Below, piece after piece: positions 52,989-61,752 of a stretch of DNA of 64,000 nucleotides (positions within the stretch are counted from its first letter, which is position 1; the number at the start of each line of letters is the position of its first letter). The stretch lies in contig NZ_CP133190.1 of the NCBI RefSeq assembly GCF_030913705.1, positions 4,427,501 to 4,491,500 on the forward strand, written 5' to 3'. The stretch comes from Anaerocolumna sp. MB42-C2 (GTDB taxonomy: Bacteria > Bacillota > Clostridia > Lachnospirales > Lachnospiraceae). Below the pieces are notes generated by a model that saw nothing but the letters and a program-made list of their open reading frames with translations, ran no database searches and was not told where the DNA came from. Made by a program: the position numbers and the translations under genes.

Positions 52989-53037
52989 AAAAAATGATTA
53001 TCCTAAACCTTGGACAGTTGGAGGATAATCATTTTTT
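52989..53037. terminator. Bidirectional terminator
   Basis: AAAAAATGATTATCC (to 53003) and GGATAATCATTTTTT (53023-53037) form a 15-bp stem with U tracts on both strands. It ends both the M56 gene and the minus-strand toxin-like gene. Confidence 0.85.
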
Positions 53038-53136
53038 ATTGTGCATTTTTATTAATACAACAATAAATGTGAGTAACGCTATGATGAACTAACCAAAATT
53101 TATCATTAAAGATAAAGCATCTGAAACTGTTATCAT
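53029..53136 (-). pseudogene. Holin-like type I toxin gene with in-frame amber codon
   Basis: Minus-strand frame from ATG at 53136: MITVSDALSLMINFG, TAG at 53089-53091, then FIIALLTFIVVLIKMHNKK and TGA. Apart from the stop it matches the roughly 35-residue putative holin-like toxins of Firmicutes (pattern ALSLMIxFG...ALLTxIVxLIKxxNKK). On this strand CCTTTCTAT/ATAGAAAGG (53148-53170) forms a 9-bp hairpin over the ribosome site, and CAAGCC/GGCTTG (53190-53210) a second one, as in translationally silenced type I toxin mRNAs. Presumably inactive. Confidence 0.7.
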
Positions 53137-53276
53137 AAGGCTCACTTCCTTTCTATGTAAAATAGAAAGGCAAGCAATTGTGATTATCCCAAGCCGATTT
53201 ACTTGGCTTGTTCCTGTTACCATGAGGACGGTAAGGTCCAATTAAGATTAAAAGTTTATCATTTCTCATGCTTTCC

Positions 53277-53354
53277 TTGACTTCCATTAGTAATAGGAAT
53301 ATAATAGTTGCGATTACAATTAATGCATATGCAACAATTGCACTAGCAACTATT
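53277..53354 (+). promoter_or_regulatory. Promoter and MarR-type operator of ABC exporter operon
   Basis: TTGACT (53277-53282), exactly 17 bases, TATAAT (53300-53305). Overlapping the start region are AATAGTTGC (53303-53311) and GCAACTATT (53346-53354), perfect inverse complements, with TTGC-ACTA-GCAA at 53338-53349. This resembles MarR boxes and fits repression by the MarR protein encoded at the operon end. Confidence 0.65.
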
Positions 53355-53367
53355 AGGAGAACACAAT

Positions 53368-55146
53368 ATGAAAAATTTTTTAGCTTATGCCAGGGATTAC
53401 AAAAAAGAATTGATACTGGCCATTATTTGTATTGAAGCAGAGACGGCGTTTGAGTTGATCATTCCGATGATTATGGCGGATATCATTGATGTGGGTATTG
53501 CTAATCAGGATAGATCCTATATTCTGTTAAAAGGTTTTCAAATGGCAGTCTGTGCGGTTATTTCATTGTTCTTAGGAAACTTATATGCCAGATTTACCGC
53601 GGTCTGCGGGAATGGAATAGGAGCTTCCATCCGGGCTGCCGAGTTTCAAAAGATGCAGACCTATTCTTTTTCCAATACGGATAAATTCAGCGCCCCATCT
53701 CTTGTTACCAGACTTACCAGCGATGTTACTACCATTCAGAATTCCATTACAAACGGTATGAGACCGGGATTTCGTTCACCGGTGATGCTGCTGATTGCTA
53801 TTTTTTTGTCATTTCGTATTAATGCGGTACTTGCGGTGGTTTTTCTAATAGCAGCACCGATTCTTGGTATTGTATTGTTCTTTATTGTTAAAAATGTCCG
53901 TCCCTTATATATAAAAATGCAGAGTGCGGTTGACTATGTAAACCGAATTATTCAGGAGAATCTGGCGGCAATCCGAGTGGTTAAGGCCTATGTCAGAGAA
54001 GACTATGAAATAACCAAATTTGAAGAAGTGAACCAGAACCTGAAAAATAATTCAGAAAAGGCATTTTCTCTTGCAGTACTTAACATGCCTGCATTTCAAT
54101 TCGTTATGTACGGTACGATTTTAAGTATTCTTATATTCGGAGGGCATCTTGTGGTAATCGGTGATATGAAAGTCGGGAGTCTTACCAGTTTCCTAAGTTA
54201 TGTTCTGCAGGTGTTAAATTCCCTTATGATGTTTTCTAACGTATTCCTGTTATTCACACGTTCCCTGACCTCCTGGAAGCGAATCACGGAAGTTCTTAAG
54301 GAAGAGCCGGACATAACGGATGACAGGGCCATAGCAGATAACAGGGCAATCACGGATGATAGAGCTATTTATAGTGAACCGGCAAAAACACTTGCATTAA
54401 AGAGTGGCAGTATCTCCTTTGAAAATGTATATTTTAAATACAAGGAAACTGCCAGTGAGTATGTATTATCTGATATTTCCTTTACGATTAAATCCGGGCA
54501 GACCATTGGTATTATCGGACCTACCGGTTCTGCCAAGAGTACTCTGGTACAGCTGATTCCGAGGCTTTACGAGGCAAGCTCTGGTAATATTTTTATTGAT
54601 GGACACCCCATCTATGAATTCACCCAAAAGCATTTAAGAGATTCCATTGCAATGGTGCTCCAAAAGAACACCCTTTTCTCCGGCACGGTAAGGGAAAATC
54701 TCCTATGGGGCAAGGAAGATGCTACGATGGAAGAAATAGAGCGTGCCTGTCGGATTGCCTGTGTCGATGAGTTCATAAACCGCTTGGATAATGGGTATGA
54801 TACAGAACTGGGACAGGGAGGAGTTAACGTATCCGGCGGACAGAAACAGCGCCTGTGTATTGCCAGAGCTATCTTAAAAGCACCCAAGGTATTAATTCTG
54901 GATGACTCCACCAGTGCGGTGGATACGGCAACGGAAGCAAAGATTAAAGAAGGTCTTTTAAAGGAACTGCCGGGTATGACAAAAATCATAGTTGCCCAGA
55001 GGATTACCTCCATTATGGATGCAGACCAGATTCTTATACTGGAGGATGGTAAAATAAATGCCATCGGTACTCATAAAATCCTGCTGAACAATAACGAAAT
55101 CTATCAGGATATCTATTATTCAGGACAGCAAGGAGGTAATTTATAA
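53368..55146 (+). CDS. ABC exporter half-transporter, degenerate-site subunit
   Basis: Protein of 592 residues: six-helix exporter domain (about 1-300), linker, ATPase. Walker A is GPTGSAKST (about 384, Ala replacing Gly), signature VSGGQKQR, Walker B LILDDST with Asp in place of the catalytic Glu. The linker at residues 317-334 holds a threefold six-residue repeat (TDDRAI, ADNRAI, TDDRAI). It pairs with the next gene; the start and stop overlap by one base. Likely drug or peptide export. Confidence 0.93.
   Translation: MKNFLAYARDYKKELILAIICIEAETAFELIIPMIMADIIDVGIANQDRSYILLKGFQMAVCAVISLFLGNLYARFTAVCGNGIGASIRAAEFQKMQTYSFSNTDKFSAPSLVTRLTSDVTTIQNSITNGMRPGFRSPVMLLIAIFLSFRINAVLAVVFLIAAPILGIVLFFIVKNVRPLYIKMQSAVDYVNRIIQENLAAIRVVKAYVREDYEITKFEEVNQNLKNNSEKAFSLAVLNMPAFQFVMYGTILSILIFGGHLVVIGDMKVGSLTSFLSYVLQVLNSLMMFSNVFLLFTRSLTSWKRITEVLKEEPDITDDRAIADNRAITDDRAIYSEPAKTLALKSGSISFENVYFKYKETASEYVLSDISFTIKSGQTIGIIGPTGSAKSTLVQLIPRLYEASSGNIFIDGHPIYEFTQKHLRDSIAMVLQKNTLFSGTVRENLLWGKEDATMEEIERACRIACVDEFINRLDNGYDTELGQGGVNVSGGQKQRLCIARAILKAPKVLILDDSTSAVDTATEAKIKEGLLKELPGMTKIIVAQRITSIMDADQILILEDGKINAIGTHKILLNNNEIYQDIYYSGQQGGNL
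54316..54369 (+). repeat. 18-bp tandem repeat in ABC exporter linker
   Basis: Three units start at 54316, 54334 and 54352, each encoding six residues of the pattern (T/A)D(D/N)RAI. Frame is preserved. It lies between the membrane and nucleotide-binding domains. Confidence 0.8.
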
Positions 55147-57005
55147 TGGCAGGAACGATAACCCGGGCAAAACCGAAAAATGCAAAAAAAACTCTGTTTC
55201 AATTACTCCGTTATTTGGGACATCATAAAATCTCTTTATTACTTATTTCCATATTTGTATGTATTAGTGCAGCTTCCGGTATTTTTGGCACTTATCTTCT
55301 AAAAGCGGTAATAAATGACTACATAATTCCGGGTGATATGCCTGGATTGATTAAAATGATATTTATTATGGGGATCATTTATGCTGCAGGGGTTTTAGCA
55401 TGTTTTTTATATAATAAAATCATGGTTCATACTTCCCAGCAGGTAGTAGCAGAGATCAGAAGTGATTTGTTCGAACATACGGAAAAGCTTCCGTTAAATT
55501 ATTTTGATACCCATACTCATGGTGAATTGATGAGTCATTTCACCAATGATGTGGATACCATATCGGAAGCCCTGAATAATAGTTTTACACTGGTAATACA
55601 AAGCTTTATAACCTCTGTCGGAACAGTTATTATGCTGGTTATATTAAGCTGGCAGTTATCCATTATCGTAATAATATTCCTGGCAATTATGCTTTTATAT
55701 ATCCGCCATAACGGAAAAATGAGTAAAAAGTATTTTTCTGCCCAGCAAAAGAATCTGGGAGCCATCAACGGTTACGTTGAGGAGATGGTTGCAGGACAGA
55801 AGGTTGAGAAAATCTTTAACCATGAAGCACAGGACTTTAAGAAATTCAGTGAATTGAATGAAAAATTAAGGGAAGCCTCCACCAAAGCTTTTACTTATAC
55901 AGGAAAAACCGTTCCCACCATTGTAGCCTTATCCTATATTAATTATGCACTTTCTGCCTGTGTCGGAGGATTATTTGCCCTGGCAGGATTGACGGATATC
56001 GGTTCATTGGCGTCTTATCTGGTTTATGTCAGACAAAGCGCTATGCCCATGAATCAGTTTACGATACAAATTAATTTCCTGATGGTGGCTTTGGCCAGTG
56101 CGGAGAAGATATTTACTATGATGGAGGAGGAGCATGAAATTGATGAAGGTAAAATCACTTTAAAAAAAGTCAGGAAAGAAGCTGACGGCACCCTTTCTGA
56201 TAGTGATATTTATACCGGAGATTTTGCCTGGAAAGTTCCAAAGGAAGATAACGGTTTTACCTATGTGCCGTTAAGAGGAGATGTACGTTTTTTTGATGTT
56301 GTATTTGGTTACTCGAATGAACATGTTATTTTAAACGGTATTAATCTGTTTGCAAAACCCGGTCAGAAGATTGCATTTGTAGGTTCTACCGGTGCAGGAA
56401 AAACAACTATTATCAATCTGATTAACCGTTTTTATGAAATAACAGAGGGTCAGATTACTTACGACGGAATTGATATCAGAGATATCAAAAAAGCGGATTT
56501 AAGGCGCTCCATTTCGCTTATCATACAGGATACGCATCTATTTACCGGAACCATAGCCGATAATATCCGTTACGGAAGACTTCAGGCAAGTGACGAAGAT
56601 ATTGTGAAAGCTGCCAAACTGGCTAATGCCCACTCCTTTATAAAAAGGCTGCCAAATGGTTATGATACAATTTTAGAAAGTGACGGGGCTAATTTATCTC
56701 AGGGTCAGAGACAACTTTTAGCCATTGCAAGGGCAGCTATTTCTGAACCACCCGTATTAGTCATGGATGAAGCCACAAGCTCTATTGATACCAGGACAGA
56801 GAAATTAATTGAAAAGGGTCTGGATACATTAATGGAAAATCGTACGGTATTTGTCATTGCCCACAGACTGTCCACTGTCCGAGGCTCCAAAGCGATTCTG
56901 GTATTAGAACAGGGAAAGGTAATAGAGCGGGGTGATCACGAAGAACTGTTGACACAAAAGGGTCTATATTATAAACTTTACACAGGTCAATTTGAATTGG
57001 ATTAA
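55146..57005 (+). CDS. ABC exporter half-transporter, canonical-site subunit
   Basis: Protein of 619 residues. Six-helix exporter domain followed by ATPase with GSTGAGKTT (Walker A), LSQGQRQ (signature) and VLVMDEATSS (Walker B with catalytic Glu). An extra segment (about 335-385) precedes the ATPase. Together with the upstream subunit it makes a heterodimer with one degenerate and one active site, as in BmrCD-type exporters. ATG overlaps the previous stop. Confidence 0.94.
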   Translation: MAGTITRAKPKNAKKTLFQLLRYLGHHKISLLLISIFVCISAASGIFGTYLLKAVINDYIIPGDMPGLIKMIFIMGIIYAAGVLACFLYNKIMVHTSQQVVAEIRSDLFEHTEKLPLNYFDTHTHGELMSHFTNDVDTISEALNNSFTLVIQSFITSVGTVIMLVILSWQLSIIVIIFLAIMLLYIRHNGKMSKKYFSAQQKNLGAINGYVEEMVAGQKVEKIFNHEAQDFKKFSELNEKLREASTKAFTYTGKTVPTIVALSYINYALSACVGGLFALAGLTDIGSLASYLVYVRQSAMPMNQFTIQINFLMVALASAEKIFTMMEEEHEIDEGKITLKKVRKEADGTLSDSDIYTGDFAWKVPKEDNGFTYVPLRGDVRFFDVVFGYSNEHVILNGINLFAKPGQKIAFVGSTGAGKTTIINLINRFYEITEGQITYDGIDIRDIKKADLRRSISLIIQDTHLFTGTIADNIRYGRLQASDEDIVKAAKLANAHSFIKRLPNGYDTILESDGANLSQGQRQLLAIARAAISEPPVLVMDEATSSIDTRTEKLIEKGLDTLMENRTVFVIAHRLSTVRGSKAILVLEQGKVIERGDHEELLTQKGLYYKLYTGQFELD

Positions 57006-57046
57006 GCAGGTTAATAGAGTACCTGATAAGGAAAGGAGTAAACAAG

Positions 57047-57493
57047 ATGATTGGTAATATAAGGGAACTTTTTATCCGTGCAGAAAGAGCAAGAAAACAA
57101 CTGCTTTCACCAGTATTGTCAGCGAATGGGCTGACACCCGGACAGGGACAGGCTGGAATCTTAAATACTCTTTTAAAAGAGGACCGCTTAAACCAGAAAG
57201 AGCTATCCTGCCGCTGTCATATGGATACCACCACGATGTCGCGGAATATCGATAATCTGGAAAAGATGGGACTGTTAAAGCGGGAGATGAATCCGGAGAG
57301 CCGACGGTCCGTAATTATCTGCCTGACCGAAAAAGGCAGGGAAAAAGCTTTGAATATCCGTGAAATGTTTACTGATTTTGAAAATATCTTACAAAAGGAC
57401 ATTTCAGAAGAAGATATGGAAAGATTCCGGTCTGTACTGATTAAAATATGTGAGAACCTTGAAGAGAAACTTCCGCAGGAGAACCAGCTTTAG
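57047..57493 (+). CDS. MarR-family transcriptional regulator
   Basis: Protein of 148 residues with a winged helix (LNQKELSCRCHMDTTTMSRNI, LEKMGLLKREMNPESRRS). AAAGGAG precedes the ATG. Last gene of the exporter operon; probably represses the promoter at 53277. Its stop lies inside the terminator hairpin. Confidence 0.92.
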   Translation: MIGNIRELFIRAERARKQLLSPVLSANGLTPGQGQAGILNTLLKEDRLNQKELSCRCHMDTTTMSRNIDNLEKMGLLKREMNPESRRSVIICLTEKGREKALNIREMFTDFENILQKDISEEDMERFRSVLIKICENLEEKLPQENQL

Positions 57494-57554
57494 GCTGGTT
57501 CTCCTGTTTTAAATACAAACAGCCGTTATATACTCGGTTATGTAGCGGCTGTTT
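57478..57554 (+). terminator. Tandem terminators after MarR gene
   Basis: GGAGAACCAGC (57478-57488) with GCTGGTTCTCC (57494-57504) and TGTTTT; then AAACAGCCG (57517-57525) with CGGCTGTTT (57546-57554). Two hairpins in a row; the first is a clear intrinsic terminator. The second abuts a family A repeat. Confidence 0.75.
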
Positions 57555-57691
57555 GATTACTGTCACAGGCAACAACGCGACGTGTTTTTTGTGAATGTAG
57601 CGAAGCGAAAGTCACAGAAAACCGGAGAATTGCAGCGTAGGAACGCTGCCTCCTCGTTTTGTGTGCATCGCGAAGCGTGTTATTGTTCACG
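57555..57691. repeat. Family A repeat, copy 4 (right end missing)
   Basis: Left end ATTACTGTCAC is slightly altered; the interior (GCGACGTGTTTTTTGTGA, ACCGGAGAATTGCAGCG, TGTGCATCGCGAAGCGTG) is nearly that of copies 1 and 3. It stops after TTATTGTTCACGAA, lacking the terminal GTGAACAGTAAC. Confidence 0.75.
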
Positions 57692-57811
57692 AATTAAAGA
57701 ATTAAATTTAAGGAAGTAGATTTATGGATAATAATGTATTATAATAACGGTAAGGAAATATTTAGAAAAAACGAATCATAATGCAAAGTTTTGCGCAGAG
57801 AGGAGTTTATG

Positions 57812-58339
57812 ATGTGTACAAGAAGAAAGCTTGCAGAAATTGCAAGGGTTGCAGCACAAAAACCTTTTTATGGTATTATACAGAATAAAGAACCAAATAT
57901 ACAACCAATTGTAGCATTGTTTCCAAAATGGAATATTAAACAAGCGGATAAGAATTGGTGTGCAGCTTTTGTTTATTATTGTTGTACAGAAGCCGGCTTT
58001 TCAATACCATATAGTCCCGATGAGTGCATATCATGCAGTCTGGCTGGATGCGGCGGTTGGGAAGATTTTGCTCTAAATGATAAACGAATAGACTATTACC
58101 ATGGTAATGATGATGCTTTTATTCCTGAAGCAGGAGATATTGTAATATATGATCGAGTTTTTATTAATGCTGAACATGATCATATTGGTATTGTCCTGGA
58201 GAACCATCCTGATTCCATTGTTGTCGCCGAAGGCAATACGTTCAATGATAATATTTCACGGGTAATGAGCAGGAATAAAGATGAACATATACGTGCATAT
58301 ATACGAATACCAAATAATTTTAATTATTATGAAACATAA
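57812..58339 (+). CDS. CHAP-like cysteine amidase/peptidase domain protein
   Basis: About 175 residues from the second of two adjacent ATGs, six bases after AGGAG. NWCAAFVYYCCTEAG holds the probable catalytic Cys, HDHIGIVLE the His and AEGNT the third residue: a NlpC/P60-CHAP fold. No signal peptide, so it may act inside the cell or be released by lysis. It could cleave peptidoglycan peptides; substrate unknown. Confidence 0.78.
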   Translation: MCTRRKLAEIARVAAQKPFYGIIQNKEPNIQPIVALFPKWNIKQADKNWCAAFVYYCCTEAGFSIPYSPDECISCSLAGCGGWEDFALNDKRIDYYHGNDDAFIPEAGDIVIYDRVFINAEHDHIGIVLENHPDSIVVAEGNTFNDNISRVMSRNKDEHIRAYIRIPNNFNYYET

Positions 58340-58405
58340 GTCTAAAAGATAGGGTCATTGATAAAAAGGATATAAGGATGTATTTGAGGCGGAATGGGGG
58401 GAAAT

Positions 58406-58915
58406 ATGAATAAGAAGTCAAAAATAATCATTCTCAGGGGTAATTCGGGAAGCGGTAAATCAACGGCTGCAAAATTACTGCAGAATAGATTTGGATATGG
58501 TACTTTACTTATTTCACAAGATATGATCAGAAGAGAAATATTATGGGTAAAAGATGGAATTGGGACCAAAGCAATTTCTTTGCTAATAGAGATGGTTAAG
58601 TATGGAAGGGAAAATTGTGATGTTGTTATCCTGGAAGGAATTTTAAATGCGGACTGGTATCGAGAATTATTTGAACAAATCAAAGTAAAATTTGATCCTT
58701 GGATATATGCTTATTATTACGAAATACCTTTTGAAGAAACTTTGATACGACACCGGACTAAGCCCAATTGTAATGATTTTGGAGAAGAAGAGATGAAACG
58801 CTGGTGGAAGGAAAAGGATTATATCGGCATAATCCCCGAAAAAATAATAACTGCAGATTACAGTATGGATAAGACAGTGGATATGATTTTTCAAGATATA
58901 AAAAATGAGAAGTGA
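58406..58915 (+). CDS. P-loop kinase-like protein
   Basis: About 169 residues from the ATG after GGGGGG. Walker A GNSGSGKST (about 12-20) and VVILEGILN (Walker B region) plus an LID-like RHRTKPNC segment fit a small-molecule kinase of the AAA_33/zeta-toxin-like group. It may phosphorylate a nucleoside, sugar or antibiotic. No antitoxin-like partner is seen nearby. Confidence 0.8.
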   Translation: MNKKSKIIILRGNSGSGKSTAAKLLQNRFGYGTLLISQDMIRREILWVKDGIGTKAISLLIEMVKYGRENCDVVILEGILNADWYRELFEQIKVKFDPWIYAYYYEIPFEETLIRHRTKPNCNDFGEEEMKRWWKEKDYIGIIPEKIITADYSMDKTVDMIFQDIKNEK

Positions 58916-58965
58916 AGATATAAAGATTTCAGCAGTTGTTTGAGGTTAAGGAAGGATTGAAAATA

Positions 58966-59287
58966 ATGAAAAAAGAATATTTTATGAAAACAGAGCGCAT
59001 TGGCTTTTCACACTGGACAGAGACTGATTTGGAATTAGCAAGTTGTTTGTGGGGAGAGAAAGATGTTACAAGGTATATTTGTGAAACCAGCGAATTTACG
59101 AAGCAAAATATTATAGACAGGTTAAATACAAGAAGTTAAGTTAAATGCAGTTAAACTTTATGCGGGTCATCATCCGGATAACAATAACTTAAAAAAATTG
59201 TTAACACGATTGGGATTTCAATACATAGGTGATAACTTCTATGAACCTACAGGATTATATCATCCATCCTATGAATTGAATTACTAA
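58966..59287 (+). pseudogene. GNAT acetyltransferase remnant (internal deletion)
   Basis: The first frame (58966-59139, start after GGAAGGA) reads TERIGFSHWTETDLELASCLWG, the beginning of a RimJ-like acetyltransferase. The end (about 59150-59287), in another frame, reads LYAGHHPDNNNLKKLLTRLGF and YEPTGLYHPSYELNY, its C-terminus. About 70 central codons, including the acetyl-CoA site, are missing. Confidence 0.75.
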
Positions 59288-59354
59288 GATTTATGAGTAA
59301 AATAGAAGTAATGAGGCTCCTGTTATATTCATTGAACGGATGAGAGGAAAGAAT

Positions 59355-59549
59355 ATGAAAATAATACAGAATACTACAAAGAATATTAATGTAGAAATTG
59401 AAAAAATCAGTAACCGTCCCTTTTACTTTATGAATTATTCCGGAAACTATTGTTATGATGAATATTTGTTAAAGGGTGCCTCTAACTTGGAAGAATTTTC
59501 TACCTTTATTAGTGAAAATCTTATTGGTAATAGTGAGAAGCTGATTTAA
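59355..59549 (+). pseudogene. N-terminal fragment, probably of a linear amide C-N hydrolase
   Basis: 64 residues from MKIIQNTTKN, with AGAGGAAAG upstream. NRPFYFMNYSGNYCYDEYLL and NLEEFSTFISENL resemble the region just before the catalytic Cys of choloylglycine-hydrolase-like proteins (about 330 residues). The rest is absent; the next gene begins 31 bases on. Identification is tentative. Confidence 0.4.
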
Positions 59550-59580
59550 CATTTACACAAAAGTGATGGAGGTATAAGAG

Positions 59581-60423
59581 TTGCATAAGGATTCAAAATG
59601 GGCAAAAGATATTATTGCATTACAAGAGGACGACGGAAAATGGGGATGGTTTCACTCTCTTTCACAATTTTACCAGTCACCCATAACAACGGAGCAGGCT
59701 CTAAGGCGTCTGTTATACTTAGGTTTTACCATAGAAGACGATTGCATAAAAAAGGCGGTATCCTATATGAATGACTGCCTAATCGGCAACAATAATATAC
59801 CGGACAGACGGGAGAAACTTCATGATTGGGATATATTCACAAGTCTTATTCTTAGTACTTGGATAAGAATTTTTACAAAAGACAATCTTAAGGCTAATGC
59901 TGTGGCTCAAAAATGGTCTCATATTATATCGTCAGCATTTGAAAATGGGGAATATAGCCAGGAAACCTATGTAAAAACCTATCATGAGGTCCTGGGTTTA
60001 AAACCAAATGGTGGGAGATTAATTGATTTTGTTAATTTCTATCCTGTTTCAATATTGGCTGATTGCTTAAATCAAAAGATAGAAGAAGTTTTTCTTGAAT
60101 TTATTTTAAACAAAGAAACAGGAATCTACTATATCAATGATCACAGAATCTATACGGTTCCGCCTGTTTTTAAAAGTAAAAATACCAGCCGTTATCTTGC
60201 TGCCATAGAATTACTATTAAGATATAAGACAGGCAAAAAGAAACTTCAATTTGTTGTGGACTGGCTTGAAAGTAACAGAAATCAATTCGGCAAATGGGAC
60301 ATGGGCAGCAGTGTAAATGATAAAGTGTATTTTCCGCTTTCAGATAACTGGCGGAAAAAAGATGCCAGAGAGGCTGACTGTACAGAACGGATTACCAATA
60401 TAATTAACGTTTTATCGCCTTAA
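59581..60423 (+). CDS. Alpha/alpha-toroid (prenyltransferase/terpene cyclase-like) protein
   Basis: Protein of 280 residues with a TTG start eight bases after GGAGG. ALQEDDGKWGWFHSLSQFY and WLESNRNQFGKWDMGSS are repeat units like those of squalene-hopene cyclase/prenyltransferase toroids (Q-x3-G-x-W pattern). It lacks the DxDD motif of cyclases, so a non-catalytic or different role is likely. Function unknown. Confidence 0.65.
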   Translation: MHKDSKWAKDIIALQEDDGKWGWFHSLSQFYQSPITTEQALRRLLYLGFTIEDDCIKKAVSYMNDCLIGNNNIPDRREKLHDWDIFTSLILSTWIRIFTKDNLKANAVAQKWSHIISSAFENGEYSQETYVKTYHEVLGLKPNGGRLIDFVNFYPVSILADCLNQKIEEVFLEFILNKETGIYYINDHRIYTVPPVFKSKNTSRYLAAIELLLRYKTGKKKLQFVVDWLESNRNQFGKWDMGSSVNDKVYFPLSDNWRKKDAREADCTERITNIINVLSP

Positions 60424-60552
60424 GGAAATGAAATTAATAAAGATTCCATTAGGTTTTTGAGCCACTATTATAATTTGAAAGACATATTAATTTTATAACA
60501 ATTATATTACAGTGATTTACCAACTACTTATTATTTAAATAGGAGTATATGC

Positions 60553-61059
60553 ATGAAAAAAGTTATTGTAGTTCCATATGATAAAGCGTGGAAAACTGAA
60601 TTTGATAAAATCAAAGAAGAATTATTGAACGTACTTAACAGTCATATGATATCAATTGAGCATGTTGGAAGCACTTCAGTCGAGGGACTTGCTGCAAAAC
60701 CTATAATAGACATTGATATAATTATAAAAGATTATAATTCCTTTGAATCAATTAAATCAAAACTTGCCAGTATAGATTATTTTTATGAGGGAGATTTGGG
60801 TATAAAAGATAGACAAGTATTTAAATATGAGGAAAAACCTAACTTAATGAGACACCATTTATATGTTTGTCCTGAGTACTCCGAGGAATTAAAGAGGCAT
60901 ATTGCCTTTAGAGATTATTTGAGAATGAATCAAAAAGATCGGGATTGGTATGGAGAAGTTAAGCTACTTGCCGCAAAGTATTATGCGGAAGATATAGATG
61001 GTTATATGAAAGCTAAAAAACCGTGTGGTGCTGAAATACTTCGAAGATGTGGCTTATAA
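60553..61059 (+). CDS. GrpB-family (UPF0157) nucleotidyltransferase-like protein
   Basis: Protein of 168 residues. VVPYDKAWKTEFDKIKEEL, SIEHVGSTSVEGLAAKPIID (nucleotidyltransferase-like core), MRHHLYVCPEYSEELKRH and CGAEILRRCGL are GrpB signatures. Reaction unknown. AGGAG precedes the ATG. Confidence 0.92.
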   Translation: MKKVIVVPYDKAWKTEFDKIKEELLNVLNSHMISIEHVGSTSVEGLAAKPIIDIDIIIKDYNSFESIKSKLASIDYFYEGDLGIKDRQVFKYEEKPNLMRHHLYVCPEYSEELKRHIAFRDYLRMNQKDRDWYGEVKLLAAKYYAEDIDGYMKAKKPCGAEILRRCGL

Positions 61060-61203
61060 GTAAGCGAAGAGGGTCAATGTGATTTTATTTCACAATTTTA
61101 TAAATAGTGAACAGAATGCGTATTTTCCATGATGTTTATAAAGCATTTATTATAAAGGTAATACGAAATACCTATTATTAAGATAAGGAAAAGGTACAGT
61201 TTA

Positions 61204-61743
61204 ATGAAGTATAATATCGTACAATTTGATAGAACAATGCTACATTTATTACCACACCCGCAACAGCCGTTTGATATCATAGGGAGACTTGTACCTACAT
61301 ATGACGGAACAGATTGGAGAACAGCAGAACAATTACTTAGCCAAAAAAAAGAGACAACATATCCTGATGATTCTTTTGATCCAATAGAGTATATTGAGAA
61401 TACGGAGCAATCGGCTTTTCTTGCAATGCTTAATACTGAATGTGTAGGCAGTATCAGAGTTTGCAAGCGATGGAATGGTAACGCTTTTATTGACGATCTT
61501 GCAATTGACCGTGCACATCGTGGACATGGTGTTGGAAGAATGTTGATGGATGCTGCAGTACAATGGGGGAAAGATAAAGGATTAAACGGAGTATCGCTTG
61601 AAACACAGGACTGGAATTTACTTGCTTGCCGCTTCTATCTTAAATATGGTTTTAAACTTGGCGGAATTGATACCAAGGTATATACTCATTCACTGTATAA
61701 AGGAAAAACAGCATTATATTTTTATCTGACTCTGGATAAGTAG
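61204..61743 (+). CDS. GNAT acetyltransferase similar to streptothricin acetyltransferases
   Basis: Protein of 179 residues. PFDIIGRLVPTYDG, IDDLAIDRAHRGHGVGRMLM (acetyl-CoA site) and SLETQDWNLLACRFYLKYGF with GIDTKVYTH strongly resemble Sat-4/SatA enzymes that acetylate the beta-lysine of streptothricin. Whether it confers resistance is not known from sequence. Nine bases before the APH-like gene, with which it forms an operon. Confidence 0.82.
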   Translation: MKYNIVQFDRTMLHLLPHPQQPFDIIGRLVPTYDGTDWRTAEQLLSQKKETTYPDDSFDPIEYIENTEQSAFLAMLNTECVGSIRVCKRWNGNAFIDDLAIDRAHRGHGVGRMLMDAAVQWGKDKGLNGVSLETQDWNLLACRFYLKYGFKLGGIDTKVYTHSLYKGKTALYFYLTLDK

Positions 61744-61752
61744 GAGGTATAC

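Noticed and set aside
43331..53091. Amber (TAG) reassignment, suggested by two genes with an in-frame TAG (43331 and 53089)
   Set aside because: TAG is the normal stop of several intact genes here (GH42, LplB-type permease, GH36, sstT, MarR), so readthrough as a rule is unlikely. Two separate nonsense mutations are simpler.
53153..53287. Minus-strand 44-codon frame upstream of the toxin remnant, opening MEVKESMRNDK
   Set aside because: No ribosome site, and its 3' end coincides with the toxin leader hairpins. It looks like an accidental frame through structured RNA.
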